From Alcanivoracaceae bacterium (GTDB taxonomy: Bacteria; Pseudomonadota; Gammaproteobacteria; Pseudomonadales; Alcanivoracaceae), in NCBI GenBank assembly GCA_027324795.1, contig DAHVSB010000013.1:1-32240 (forward strand): a stretch of DNA of 32,240 bases. The letters run 5' to 3'. Positions 1 through 8,187 of this stretch are shown here, one piece after another. Each line of letters opens with the position of its first letter. Within the stretch, counting starts at the first letter, position 1. Both the position numbers and the translations under genes were made by a program. The notes under the pieces were generated by a model. It did not search any database and had not been told where the DNA came from. It saw nothing but the letters and a program-made list of their open reading frames with translations.

Positions 1-1787
1 ATTTAAGCGCGGGATACGATATTTTTAATCTTTACCAAGAGCGCGTGCAGGAGAGGCTCGATTATTTGCTCAGCTTGCTTGAAGATGGGCTGCCCTCTTT
101 TGATTTTGACGAAGATGCGGAGTTGCTTATTGATCGTGAAGAAGCCGAATGGGAGCCGGACGTTGCAGCCCTGAACCACCTCTGGGATCAGCGCTTAGCC
201 CATGCAATCATTTCCATGCGCCTTGACGGTGTGAGCGATGAGGAAGTGCACAAAAGGCTCCAGCGTCGCTACAAAAGCCAGAAAAAACGTATGCAGCAAA
301 ATAGCGCTGAAGATGTTTTCCAGTTCTATATGAATGCTCTCGGCCAGGTGTACGATCCGCATACCAGCTATTTTACCCCCCACACCTCTGAAAATTTCAA
401 CATCAATATGAGCCGCTCTTTAGAAGGCATTGGTGCTGTTTTACAAGCGGACGAGGAATACACCAAAATTGTTAGCCTAGTGCCTGGCGGCCCTGCAGCT
501 AAAGGCGGCCAGTTACAGGTGGCCGACCGTATTATTGGTGTCGGCCAAGAAAAGCAAGAGATTGTGAACGTTATTGGCTGGCGTTTAGATGAAGTTGTAG
601 AGCTTATTCGTGGCCCTAAAGGCACAAAGGTGCGGCTAGAAGTGATTCCAGCCGGCAGCGTATCGGAACACACCACCCGCGAAATAGAAATCGAACGCAA
701 TAAAGTGGTGCTAGAAGAACAGGCAGCTAAAAAGCACTATATCACCCTGCCAGCCACTGAAAATGAGGCTGAAAAACGCATTGCTATTATCACCCTGCCC
801 GCTTTTTATATAGATTTTGATGCTTATCACAAGGGCGACCCCAACTACACCAGCACCACCCGCGATGTGGCAAAACTGCTATTAGACATTGCCAACGATG
901 AGGAAGGTATTGATGGCCTGATTATGGATTTACGCAACAACGGTGGCGGTTCCTTACACGAAGCCAATCAACTGGTGTCCCTGTTTATCCCAGGTGGCCC
1001 TACGGTACAGGTGCGTGACGCCCGCGGCCGTGTGCGCGTGGAAAAAGGCCAAAACATTGGGATTCGCTATGATGGTCCCATGGCCGTGTTGGTTAACCGT
1101 TTCTCCGCATCAGCTTCCGAGATTTTTGCAGGCGCTATGCAGGATTACGGTCGTGCGCTAGTGTTGGGAGATACCACCTTCGGCAAGGGTACAGTGCAAG
1201 CGCTCCTACCCTTGAATCACGGCCAATTAAAGCTGACTCAAGCCAAGTTCTATCGCGTTTCAGGCGCTAGCAATCAAAACAAAGGTATTGAGCCTGATAT
1301 CACCTTCCCCTTCCTTGTGGACAAAAACGATATTGGCGAAAGCGCTCTTTCCAATGCCTTGCCCTGGGATCAAATTGCCCCCACTGATTACGAGTCCATA
1401 TTTGACTTTGGCCCATTCTTGCCCAATTTAAGAAAAGCGCATGAAGAGCGCATCTCGGGCAATCCAGAATTTAATTATGTGGAGTCTCAGCTCGAGCTTA
1501 TTAGAAAGCAACGCAGCAAAACTCACGTGAGCCTAATCGAAAAGAAACGCCAAGAAGAATGGCAAGAGCTTAATCAACAACGTTTGGCCATTGAAAATGC
1601 CAAACGCAAAGCCCTTGGTGAACCTTTGCTAAAAGATATTAAAGAGCTGAATAAACAAGAGGAGCAAGAAGAAGTAAGTCTTGATCCTGAGGATAAAGAT
1701 CCCACAGAGGATCCCTACCTTGTGGAAAGCGCCCTTGTTTTAGCTGATTTAATCGAAGAATTTCAAGCGCTTGAAAAAGCCCAATAA
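1..1787 (+). CDS. prc: Tail-specific (C-terminal processing) protease Prc, 5'-truncated by window edge
   Basis: Periplasmic S41 serine protease that degrades proteins with nonpolar C-termini, including ssrA-tagged ones, and trims lipoproteins or murein enzymes in relatives. The reading frame is already open at base 3, so the apparent GTG at 45 is internal. About 595 residues are present; E. coli Prc has 682, so roughly the first 90-120 residues (signal peptide, N-terminal helical domain) lie outside the window. Visible domains are the N-terminal bowl region, a PDZ domain at about 410-560 (GIGAVLQ...GGPAAKGG), and the S41 fold with the SASASEIF motif. The expected nucleophile is the middle Ser (codon 1110-1112). 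The general-base Lys lies 25 residues later in FGKGTVQ (codon 1185-1187). A charged, Lys/Glu-rich C-terminal region (1430-1780) matches the Prc C-terminal domain. The stop is 27 bases before the next gene, so cotranscription is likely. Confidence 0.96.
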   Translation, partial: LSAGYDIFNLYQERVQERLDYLLSLLEDGLPSFDFDEDAELLIDREEAEWEPDVAALNHLWDQRLAHAIISMRLDGVSDEEVHKRLQRRYKSQKKRMQQNSAEDVFQFYMNALGQVYDPHTSYFTPHTSENFNINMSRSLEGIGAVLQADEEYTKIVSLVPGGPAAKGGQLQVADRIIGVGQEKQEIVNVIGWRLDEVVELIRGPKGTKVRLEVIPAGSVSEHTTREIEIERNKVVLEEQAAKKHYITLPATENEAEKRIAIITLPAFYIDFDAYHKGDPNYTSTTRDVAKLLLDIANDEEGIDGLIMDLRNNGGGSLHEANQLVSLFIPGGPTVQVRDARGRVRVEKGQNIGIRYDGPMAVLVNRFSASASEIFAGAMQDYGRALVLGDTTFGKGTVQALLPLNHGQLKLTQAKFYRVSGASNQNKGIEPDITFPFLVDKNDIGESALSNALPWDQIAPTDYESIFDFGPFLPNLRKAHEERISGNPEFNYVESQLELIRKQRSKTHVSLIEKKRQEEWQELNQQRLAIENAKRKALGEPLLKDIKELNKQEEQEEVSLDPEDKDPTEDPYLVESALVLADLIEEFQALEKAQ

Positions 1788-1814
1788 GATTTAGGTATGA
1801 CAGGAGTCTTCTAA

Positions 1815-3230
1815 ATGGACCGCAAAACAGTAAAGCGTGTTAAAACAGGTTCTTTTGAGCGTCGCCTATCCATGGCCACCGCAGGCATTTTCGCAGGTGC
1901 CAAATATGCCACTTTGTCAGCGGGTACTTTGTTTACCGCTAAAGATAAGCGCGACGAAAGACGTAAAGAGATACTATCACAGCAAGCGCAACAATTAGTG
2001 GAAGACTTGGGCAAACTGAAGGGCTCGGTGGTTAAAATTGGCCAAATGATGGCCTTATTCGGCGAGCACTTCTTACCAGAGGAAGTTACTGCAGCGCTGC
2101 ACACCCTCGAAAGCCAAACCACTGCCCTAGCATGGCCCACCATGTTCCGGCACTTACAAATGGAGCTTGGTGATGCCAAATTAGCCGAGCTTGAAATTTC
2201 TCAAGCCCCCCTAGGAGCTGCATCACTGGCTCAAGTTCATAAAGCCATTCGCAAATCAGATGGCAAAGAACTGGTTCTTAAAATTCAGTACCCCGGTGTT
2301 GCCCAAGCCATTGATTCTGACCTGCGCGCCCTAGTGCGACTATTAAAGCTCAGCCGTCTCGTGCCCATAACAGCGCAGTTTAACGAGTGGCTAGACGAAA
2401 TTCGCGAGATGCTAAAACGTGAAGTGGATTATGATTTAGAAGCCCACACCACAGAATACTTCCGCGAGCTCTTAAAAAACGATGAACGCTTTGTAGTGCC
2501 CACAGTGGTACCCGAATATTCCACACACAATATTCTGTGCATGACTTTCGAGTCCGGGATTCCCATCACCGAGGTTGATGTAGATACCTTGGCACAAGAG
2601 CGCAGAAACCATATTGGCCGTGCCATTATGGAGCTTTGCTGCATGGAAGTGTTTCAGTGGAACAAAATGCAAACGGACCCGAACTTTGGCAACTACCTCT
2701 TGCGCATTGATAATCAGGGCGGCAACGACAAGGTGGTCTTGCTAGATTTTGGTGCTATTCGTGATTTCGAGCACACCACCTTAGGGCCTGGCCGTGAAAT
2801 GATCCGCGCCTCTTGGCATCAAGACACTGAGCGTCTCGGACAGGCTATGCGCGCTCTCGGATTTTTAGCCAAGGACGTTCCCAAACGCGTACTCAATGAC
2901 TTTGCAGCTCTTTGCTTTGAGGCTGTGGAGCCGCTGCAAGATCCGCAACGCTTCCCCGTTCCTGCCAGTGTGCTCAATAGCAAACAAGAATACATGTGGG
3001 GCGAAAGTGATTTACCCTCAAGGGTAATGGGCCGCGCTAGCCGTAACGCTTTATCTGTGCATTTTGATGTGCCACCAAAGGAATTTATCTTTCTAGTGCG
3101 CAAGTTATTAGGCGCTTATACGTTTTTGCATGTTATTCGCGCAGAAATTCGTGGCAACACCTTACTTGAGCCTTTCCTGCCCATGCAAGAAGAGGAAGAT
3201 AAGGCAATAGTTAAAACCCTGCTCAACTAA
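1815..3230 (+). CDS. ABC1/AarF (UbiB-like) atypical kinase family protein
   Basis: Member of the protein-kinase-like ABC1 family, whose best-known bacterial member UbiB supports ubiquinone biosynthesis. Family marks in order: KIGQ at residues 74-77 (KxGQ signature), an Ala-rich loop GAASLAQVH near 135-142, the ATP-contacting Lys of LVLKIQ (K156), the ExD-type EVDYD (203-207), the catalytic-loop motif TDPNFGN (287-293) and the metal-binding DFG (311-313). All core residues are intact. No C-terminal pair of membrane helices is apparent and no ubiE/ubiJ neighbours are present, so this is probably a paralogue rather than UbiB itself. The length of 471 residues is close to the short ABC1 (ABC1K3/4-like) proteins. 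AGGAG at 1800-1804 serves the ATG at 1815. It lies 27 bases behind prc and probably shares its transcript. No clear terminator follows. Confidence 0.88.
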   Translation: MDRKTVKRVKTGSFERRLSMATAGIFAGAKYATLSAGTLFTAKDKRDERRKEILSQQAQQLVEDLGKLKGSVVKIGQMMALFGEHFLPEEVTAALHTLESQTTALAWPTMFRHLQMELGDAKLAELEISQAPLGAASLAQVHKAIRKSDGKELVLKIQYPGVAQAIDSDLRALVRLLKLSRLVPITAQFNEWLDEIREMLKREVDYDLEAHTTEYFRELLKNDERFVVPTVVPEYSTHNILCMTFESGIPITEVDVDTLAQERRNHIGRAIMELCCMEVFQWNKMQTDPNFGNYLLRIDNQGGNDKVVLLDFGAIRDFEHTTLGPGREMIRASWHQDTERLGQAMRALGFLAKDVPKRVLNDFAALCFEAVEPLQDPQRFPVPASVLNSKQEYMWGESDLPSRVMGRASRNALSVHFDVPPKEFIFLVRKLLGAYTFLHVIRAEIRGNTLLEPFLPMQEEEDKAIVKTLLN

Positions 3231-3315
3231 CAGTGTTTTAACTGCCAAGCAATGCAAATATATCAATACCTGGTCATCTTGTAGGTTGCTAAACCGTGGC
3301 TATGTGTCTATGTTA

Positions 3316-3329
3316 TTGCACTTGTGCAA
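3316..3329. promoter_or_regulatory. Palindrome TTGCAC-TT-GTGCAA upstream of pnt operon
   Basis: A perfect 6-bp inverted repeat with a 2-bp centre lies in the 189-bp gap between the AarF-family gene and pntAA, about 90 bases before the pntAA start. The size and symmetry suit a dimeric repressor or activator site. No consensus promoter could be placed with confidence; TATTAT near 3372 is a possible -10. The regulator is unknown. Confidence 0.3.
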
Positions 3330-3419
3330 GCTCTAAAGCCCCACAAACAAAGGCATATCGTAAGAACTTGCTATTATAACTTACTTTCGGCAACCATTAA
3401 TTTAAAGGGGGTAACGCAG

Positions 3420-4613
3420 GTGAAAATCGGTGTTCCCAAGGAAAGTTTACCCGGCGAGCAACGTGTGGCATTAACGCCCGCAAACGTTGTTGCAATTAAA
3501 AAAATTTCTCCGCAAATCGACGTCTTGTTTGAACAAGGCGCTGGTCTACTAGCGGGTTATCCTGATGCTGAGTATGAAGCTGCTGGTGCCACCATAAGTG
3601 ACCGCGCCACCGTATACTCTCAAGCCAATGTGGTACTACAAGTACAAACACCTGGTTATCAGCACACCAATGCAGCCGATGATTTGGCCCTATTAAGCAA
3701 TGGGCAAACCTTAATTGGCATGATGGATCCTCTTGCCAATCCGGCTTTTGCACAGCAACTTGCTGAAAAAAATATCACTGGCCTGGCCCTTGAGCTTGTG
3801 CCGCGCATTACACGCGCCCAAGCCATGGATGTCCTTTCTTCCATGGGCATGCTCGCAGGTTATAAAGCAGTGCTCATGGCCGCCAGTGAGTCCCCACGAA
3901 TGTTTCCCATGAACATGACTGCTGCAGGCACCTTAAGCGCCGCTCGTGTACTGGTAATGGGAGCAGGCGTGGCCGGCCTTCAAGCCTGTGCCACGGCCAA
4001 GCGCCTCGGTGCCATTGTGGAAGCCTATGACGTACGTGCCGCTGCACGCGAACAAATTATTTCGGTGGGCGCAAAGCCCGTTGAGCTGAATATTGACACC
4101 AGCTCTGCTGAAGGTAGCGGTGGCTATGCGCAGGAGCAAAGCGATGAATTTCTTGCTGCTCAGCGCGCAGCCATGCAAGAAGTCATGGCAACGATGGATG
4201 TGGTTATCACTACAGCCGCTATCCCTGGCGCCAGGTCCCCTATCTTGGTCACTGAGGATATGGTGAAAGCCATGAAAGCTGGGACCGTTATCGTCGACCT
4301 TGCAGCAGAACGCGGTGGTAACTGTGAGCTCACTCAACAAGGCAAAACCATTGTTGCCCATGATGTGACAATCATAGGCCCAGAAAACGTGCCTTCATCT
4401 GTGGCTTTCCACGCAAGCCAAATGTTTGGCAAAAACATCGAAAACCTTTTGAAGCTTCTGATCAACGACCATGGCGAATTGCATCTTGATTTTGAAGATG
4501 AAATTGTGAAAGAAACCGTGGTTTCTTACGACGGTGAAGTTCCACAAGCACGCTTGCGAGAGCGCCTTGGACTTGCACCATTAGAAGCCAAGCCCCAAGA
4601 GGAAGCACAATAA
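3420..4613 (+). CDS. pntAA: NAD(P) transhydrogenase subunit alpha part 1 (PntAA, NAD-binding)
   Basis: Soluble NAD(H)-binding domain I of proton-translocating transhydrogenase, which uses the proton gradient to reduce NADP+ with NADH. The protein begins with the family-typical MKIGVPKES, followed by the dinucleotide-binding loop GAGVAG (about 181-186), the acidic loop segment EAYDVR that contacts the NAD ribose, and the RQD-loop-like region further on. The start is the GTG at 3420, which has the purine-rich AAGGGGG just upstream. An in-frame GTG at 3324 would add 32 residues without family similarity and is rejected. At 397 residues it lacks the membrane part of the E. coli single-chain alpha subunit. 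That part is encoded by the next gene, giving the three-subunit layout known from Rhodospirillum. Its stop shares one base with the pntAB start. Confidence 0.95.
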   Translation: MKIGVPKESLPGEQRVALTPANVVAIKKISPQIDVLFEQGAGLLAGYPDAEYEAAGATISDRATVYSQANVVLQVQTPGYQHTNAADDLALLSNGQTLIGMMDPLANPAFAQQLAEKNITGLALELVPRITRAQAMDVLSSMGMLAGYKAVLMAASESPRMFPMNMTAAGTLSAARVLVMGAGVAGLQACATAKRLGAIVEAYDVRAAAREQIISVGAKPVELNIDTSSAEGSGGYAQEQSDEFLAAQRAAMQEVMATMDVVITTAAIPGARSPILVTEDMVKAMKAGTVIVDLAAERGGNCELTQQGKTIVAHDVTIIGPENVPSSVAFHASQMFGKNIENLLKLLINDHGELHLDFEDEIVKETVVSYDGEVPQARLRERLGLAPLEAKPQEEAQ

Positions 4614-4888
4614 TGGATATCATTGCTCAATTAACCGTCTTTGTGTTGGCGGTCTTTCTCGGTGTGGAGCTTATTACTAAAGTTCCCCCCACCCTTCATA
4701 CCCCCCTAATGTCAGGCACTAACGCCATTTCGGGCATCACCATCGTAGGTGCCCTAATGGCCGCAGGCAGTGGCGGCGGTGGTCTAGTGTCATTCTTCGG
4801 CTTTATTGCGGTTATTCTTGCCACAATCAATGCGGTGGGCGGCTTTATGGTGACCAACCGTATGCTGGCCATGTTCAAAAGGAAATAA
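4613..4888 (+). CDS. pntAB: NAD(P) transhydrogenase subunit alpha part 2 (PntAB, membrane)
   Basis: Small membrane subunit of 91 residues carrying the alpha-side part of domain II, which forms the proton channel together with PntB. It has three hydrophobic helices (about 6-22, 42-60 and 62-82). The segment with THLxTPLMSGTNAISG-like content (here TLHTPLMSGTNAISGI) is the standard family signature. The ATG at 4613 overlaps the TAA of pntAA by one base and the stop is 2 bases before pntB, so translation of all three subunits is coupled. Confidence 0.95.
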   Translation: MDIIAQLTVFVLAVFLGVELITKVPPTLHTPLMSGTNAISGITIVGALMAAGSGGGGLVSFFGFIAVILATINAVGGFMVTNRMLAMFKRK

Positions 4889-4890
4889 CC

Positions 4891-6276
4891 ATGGATACTT
4901 CGCATTTAATTGATTTAGGCTATCTTTTTGCCGCTATTTTGTTCGTTCTGGGCATTAAAGGGTTAACCAAGCCACGCACGGCCGTGCGCGGCAACAAACT
5001 TGCCGCCGCGGGTATGCTTATCGCAGTGGTGCTTACCCTGCTCCACAAAGGCATTATCAGCTACAAGCTGATTATACTTGGGGGCATTATTGGCGCCACC
5101 ATCGGTGTCACGCTTGCCAAACGCATTGAAATGACAGCCATGCCGCAATTGGTGGCTGCGCTTAATGGTTTTGGCGGTGGCTCTTCGGTGGCCATTGCGG
5201 CAGCAGAATATTTTACCGGCATTGGTGCGCTGCAAACCACCATCACCATGACAGCCCTAGGGATAACCACCATGGTAGGTGCAGTGACGCTTACCGGTTC
5301 CTTTGTTGCCTTTGCCAAGCTACAAGAGCTTATTGATGGAAAACCCATGGGTTTCCCAGGCATGCGCCAAGCTAATGTGGTGTTGGTGGCTTTAGCATTT
5401 ATTTTAATTTTCCTGCTGGTGAAAAACCCTGAGGCCAGTGGCTACTTCTGGCTCTTGTTGCTTATTACTGCCGCACTTGGTGTATTGCTAGTCATGCCCA
5501 TTGGTGGCGCTGATATGCCGGTTGTTATCGCTTTACTTAACTCTTATTCCGGTGTAGCTGCTGCCTCAGCAGGTTTCTTGATGGATAACAACGCCCTTAT
5601 CATTACAGGTGCGCTGGTTGGAGCTTCTGGTTTAATTCTTACGCAAATCATGTGTAAGGCCATGAACCGCTCGCTCACCAACGTTCTCTTTGGAGTAATG
5701 GCCGAAGGTGGCGAAGCCATAGACCAGGATGAGGTATATGCTGGCAAGGTAAAATCATCCTCTGCTGATGAAGTGGCCATGATTCTAGAAACGGCACAAC
5801 GTGTGGTAGTGGTCCCTGGTTTCGGCTTAGCCATGGCGCAAGCTCAACACGCCGTGCGTGATTTGGCTGATACCCTAGAAGCCAACGGCGTCGAAGTGGA
5901 ATACGCCATTCACCCTGTGGCAGGCAGAATGCCCGGGCATATGAACGTACTACTCGCTGAAGCTGAGGTGTCCTACGACAAACTCAAAGATATGGATGAA
6001 ATTAACCCAACCTTTGAGCAAACAGACGTGGCCATTGTAATTGGGGCTAATGACGTGACCAACCCCATGGCGCGTGAAGATAAAGGCAGCCCCATCTACG
6101 GCATGCCGATTCTCAACGTGGATAAGGCGCGCACGGTAGTGGTGGTGAAACGTTCCTTAAGCCCCGGGTTTGCGGGACTACCTAACCCACTGTTTGCCAT
6201 GGACAATACTTTGATGTTATTTGGCGACGGCAAACAAGCCATCATTGATATTAATGCCTCTCTTAAAGAAGGCTAA
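4891..6276 (+). CDS. pntB: NAD(P) transhydrogenase subunit beta (PntB)
   Basis: Beta subunit (461 residues) holding most of the membrane channel (domain II) and the NADP(H)-binding domain III. The first 270 or so residues are strongly hydrophobic with multiple helices and the channel signature GFGGGSSVAIAA. Domain III shows VVVPGFGLAMAQAQH (dinucleotide loop), HPVAGRMPGHMNVLLAEA, IGANDVTNPMA and KRSLSPGFAGLPNPLF, all hallmarks of PntB NADP binding. AAGGA lies a few bases before the ATG, inside the end of pntAB. It is the last gene of the operon, followed by a terminator, and converges on the minus-strand gene ending at 6327. Confidence 0.96.
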   Translation: MDTSHLIDLGYLFAAILFVLGIKGLTKPRTAVRGNKLAAAGMLIAVVLTLLHKGIISYKLIILGGIIGATIGVTLAKRIEMTAMPQLVAALNGFGGGSSVAIAAAEYFTGIGALQTTITMTALGITTMVGAVTLTGSFVAFAKLQELIDGKPMGFPGMRQANVVLVALAFILIFLLVKNPEASGYFWLLLLITAALGVLLVMPIGGADMPVVIALLNSYSGVAAASAGFLMDNNALIITGALVGASGLILTQIMCKAMNRSLTNVLFGVMAEGGEAIDQDEVYAGKVKSSSADEVAMILETAQRVVVVPGFGLAMAQAQHAVRDLADTLEANGVEVEYAIHPVAGRMPGHMNVLLAEAEVSYDKLKDMDEINPTFEQTDVAIVIGANDVTNPMAREDKGSPIYGMPILNVDKARTVVVVKRSLSPGFAGLPNPLFAMDNTLMLFGDGKQAIIDINASLKEG

Positions 6277-6281
6277 ATAAC

Positions 6282-6307
6282 AAAGCCCACCAAATGGTGG
6301 GCTTTTT
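6282..6307 (+). terminator. Rho-independent terminator of pnt operon
   Basis: Perfect 10-bp stem AAAGCCCACC / GGTGGGCTTT around the loop AAAT, ending in five T. It starts 5 bases after the pntB stop. On the opposite strand only a short T run follows, so termination of the incoming minus-strand operon here would be weaker. Confidence 0.9.
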
Positions 6308-6326
6308 AATAGCTAGATAATTTAAC

Positions 6327-8174
6327 TTAAGAGTTTATTCCTTCACGCACGTAGGCAACCCATGACGTTTCCCCCGCTTTTACCTGCAACAAGTCACTAT
6401 TGGAAAAATAATCCAACCCGTCTTGCACTCCCATGAGCATGGGAATATTTTCATCAACAGCCATGGCTGTAAGCGCCCCTTTGGCATCATCCGCTGACAC
6501 AAGTAAAATGGCACTAGCTAGTTTGAGCCAGGGCAGCCAAGAAAGATGGTAATGCTTCAGAATAATAACCTCGCCAGTACTAACTTCGTTTAAGCACCAA
6601 CTGCTGTGTACCAACCGTGCTGCCCCCCTGGCCTCTCCCTCTACTGCTGCCCTGCCAGTAATACGCAAACCCCGGGCTTTTGGCATTTCACCACCTTGGT
6701 ATCCTTTGCCAGCCAATTGCCATTGCGGTGCTGCCATAAGCGCCGCTTGCATATACTGATGCTGGCGCTGAGCTAGACGTTCTTTGGCCACACGGCCTTG
6801 CTGATGCAGCAGCTCCCAGAGTTCATCAAAATAAAGAAAATAAACGGCATCTGGGTGTGGAATCTGCCCTTGCTCTGTTAGCAACAGGCCTAAAATTTCT
6901 GCTAACTTACGAAACTCAGTGCCAAGCTGATGCCACAGCTCTGTGGCTACCTGATAAAGCTTTGCAAGGGGTTCTAAACCGAGAGTTTTTACCCTTCCCC
7001 TCGAGGGAATAGACGTTGGCAGAGCCCCACCCTGACGCGAGAGGCTGCTTAGCGTTTGCTGGTCTTGTGCCACATAAGGCAGTAAAGGGTCTGCCCCAAA
7101 GCGCTCCACTAGGGGCACTGAACAGTGCAAGCGTCGCTCTCCATAGCAATAATAAAGCTCCCCTAAAAGGCGAGAAAGCTTTTCTCCCATCTGGTCTAAG
7201 TGCATCCAGTGTTGCCACAGTTGCTGCTTACTTTTGCCCTGGAGTCGGCCGCGGCCAAGTTGAAATTGCAACAACCGTAATCTTAGCTGCAATCGCCACG
7301 GCGAAATTGGCTTCTTTAAAGAAGTCGTTGTGGAGAAAGCATGCAACCAATCTGGCGGCAACGATTGGTGCAAATGGGGTGCAGCAGGTGCCAGCGCTAA
7401 TGCAAATCGGGCATTAAAATAGAGGTGGCTTCCTTGGCGTCGATAGGGCTCTATATTCTCCAGTTCTTGCCAGTGGTTACGCTCACCTAACGGGCGCCAA
7501 AAATGCGTTTTGAACCAACGTGCACTACAGCTATACCACAGTGGTGATACAGCACCTGCCCACAGCTCATCGGCTTGGCACCAGGCTTCCTCAGCAAGAC
7601 CTAGCGCCGGCATGGGAGTTTGCGCTAACAAATACAACTCCTGGCCATCATGCCACCAGTGCAATTGCTGTGGCCCTGCCTTATCTTCTTCCACATGCTT
7701 GGCTAAGGAAACAAAGGCCTGCAGAGATAAGGGAGGCTCTTCCACCTGACCTTGGTGGTAGTGGATATGGCCAAATGCATCGAAAACCCAGCGTTGCGGC
7801 TTTTCAGAGAAATGCCCAAACGGCACTATTTCAAGCACGCGTAACCCAAGGTCGAACCGTTCAGGGTGGCGAGTAAACAACAAACCTGCAGCAGCTCGCC
7901 CTTTCATTGCGTGCAAATAGATATGAAATTCATCCGCCACCGAATTATGAGCAGCAATTTGCTCGCAAGCGGAGCTTAAGGCCACCAAATGCTCGAATAC
8001 TAACCACTGAGTGCCATCCTTTAATCGGCACTCTAATAACCAGTACTTAGCATCCTGCGGAAAATGCTGCTGGGCGAACTGAATAATCTCCTGATGCGAG
8101 ATATCGGCGAGCAGCAACTCGGTGATACTGCGAGGTTCACTTAAGCGGTAAGCTGCCCTATCTCCTTGATTCAC
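6327..8174 (-). CDS. Degenerate PEP-utilising enzyme homologue (PEP synthase / rifampicin phosphotransferase-like, catalytic His absent)
   Basis: A 615-residue protein colinear with the later parts of PEP synthase and rifampicin phosphotransferase. Only the C-terminal half of the ATP-grasp (PPDK_N) domain is present: GLLFTRHP at about 98-105 and LYLLAQTP near 180-187, where active enzymes have LxLLQxRP. The linker domain shows AVSPLWYS near 208-215 and a FLYFDEL motif near 446. The C-terminal swivelling domain carries RITGRAAVEGEARG and then VILKHYHLSWLPWLKLASAILLVS. Where active enzymes have the phosphorylated His (SHxAxVARELGIP), this one reads KGALTAMAVDENIP, with Ala 567 (codon 6474-6476) in place of His. 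It therefore probably cannot carry phosphate. The GTG at 8174, 7 bases behind AGGAG, is preferred to an in-frame ATG at 8231 that would overlap the upstream gene by 44 bases. Function unknown; last gene of the gsp-linked cassette. Confidence 0.75.
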   Translation of the reverse strand: MNQGDRAAYRLSEPRSITELLLADISHQEIIQFAQQHFPQDAKYWLLECRLKDGTQWLVFEHLVALSSACEQIAAHNSVADEFHIYLHAMKGRAAAGLLFTRHPERFDLGLRVLEIVPFGHFSEKPQRWVFDAFGHIHYHQGQVEEPPLSLQAFVSLAKHVEEDKAGPQQLHWWHDGQELYLLAQTPMPALGLAEEAWCQADELWAGAVSPLWYSCSARWFKTHFWRPLGERNHWQELENIEPYRRQGSHLYFNARFALALAPAAPHLHQSLPPDWLHAFSTTTSLKKPISPWRLQLRLRLLQFQLGRGRLQGKSKQQLWQHWMHLDQMGEKLSRLLGELYYCYGERRLHCSVPLVERFGADPLLPYVAQDQQTLSSLSRQGGALPTSIPSRGRVKTLGLEPLAKLYQVATELWHQLGTEFRKLAEILGLLLTEQGQIPHPDAVYFLYFDELWELLHQQGRVAKERLAQRQHQYMQAALMAAPQWQLAGKGYQGGEMPKARGLRITGRAAVEGEARGAARLVHSSWCLNEVSTGEVIILKHYHLSWLPWLKLASAILLVSADDAKGALTAMAVDENIPMLMGVQDGLDYFSNSDLLQVKAGETSWVAYVREGINS

Positions 8175-8187
8175 AGCGACTCCTAAA

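Noticed and set aside
3324-3419. 32-residue N-terminal extension of PntAA
   Set aside because: The extension has no family similarity and overlaps the palindrome and promoter region; the GTG at 3420 has a good ribosome site and gives the standard PntAA start.
7016-7417. 133-codon plus-strand open frame
   Set aside because: Antisense to the PEP-utilising-enzyme homologue; low-complexity composition and no recognisable motif.
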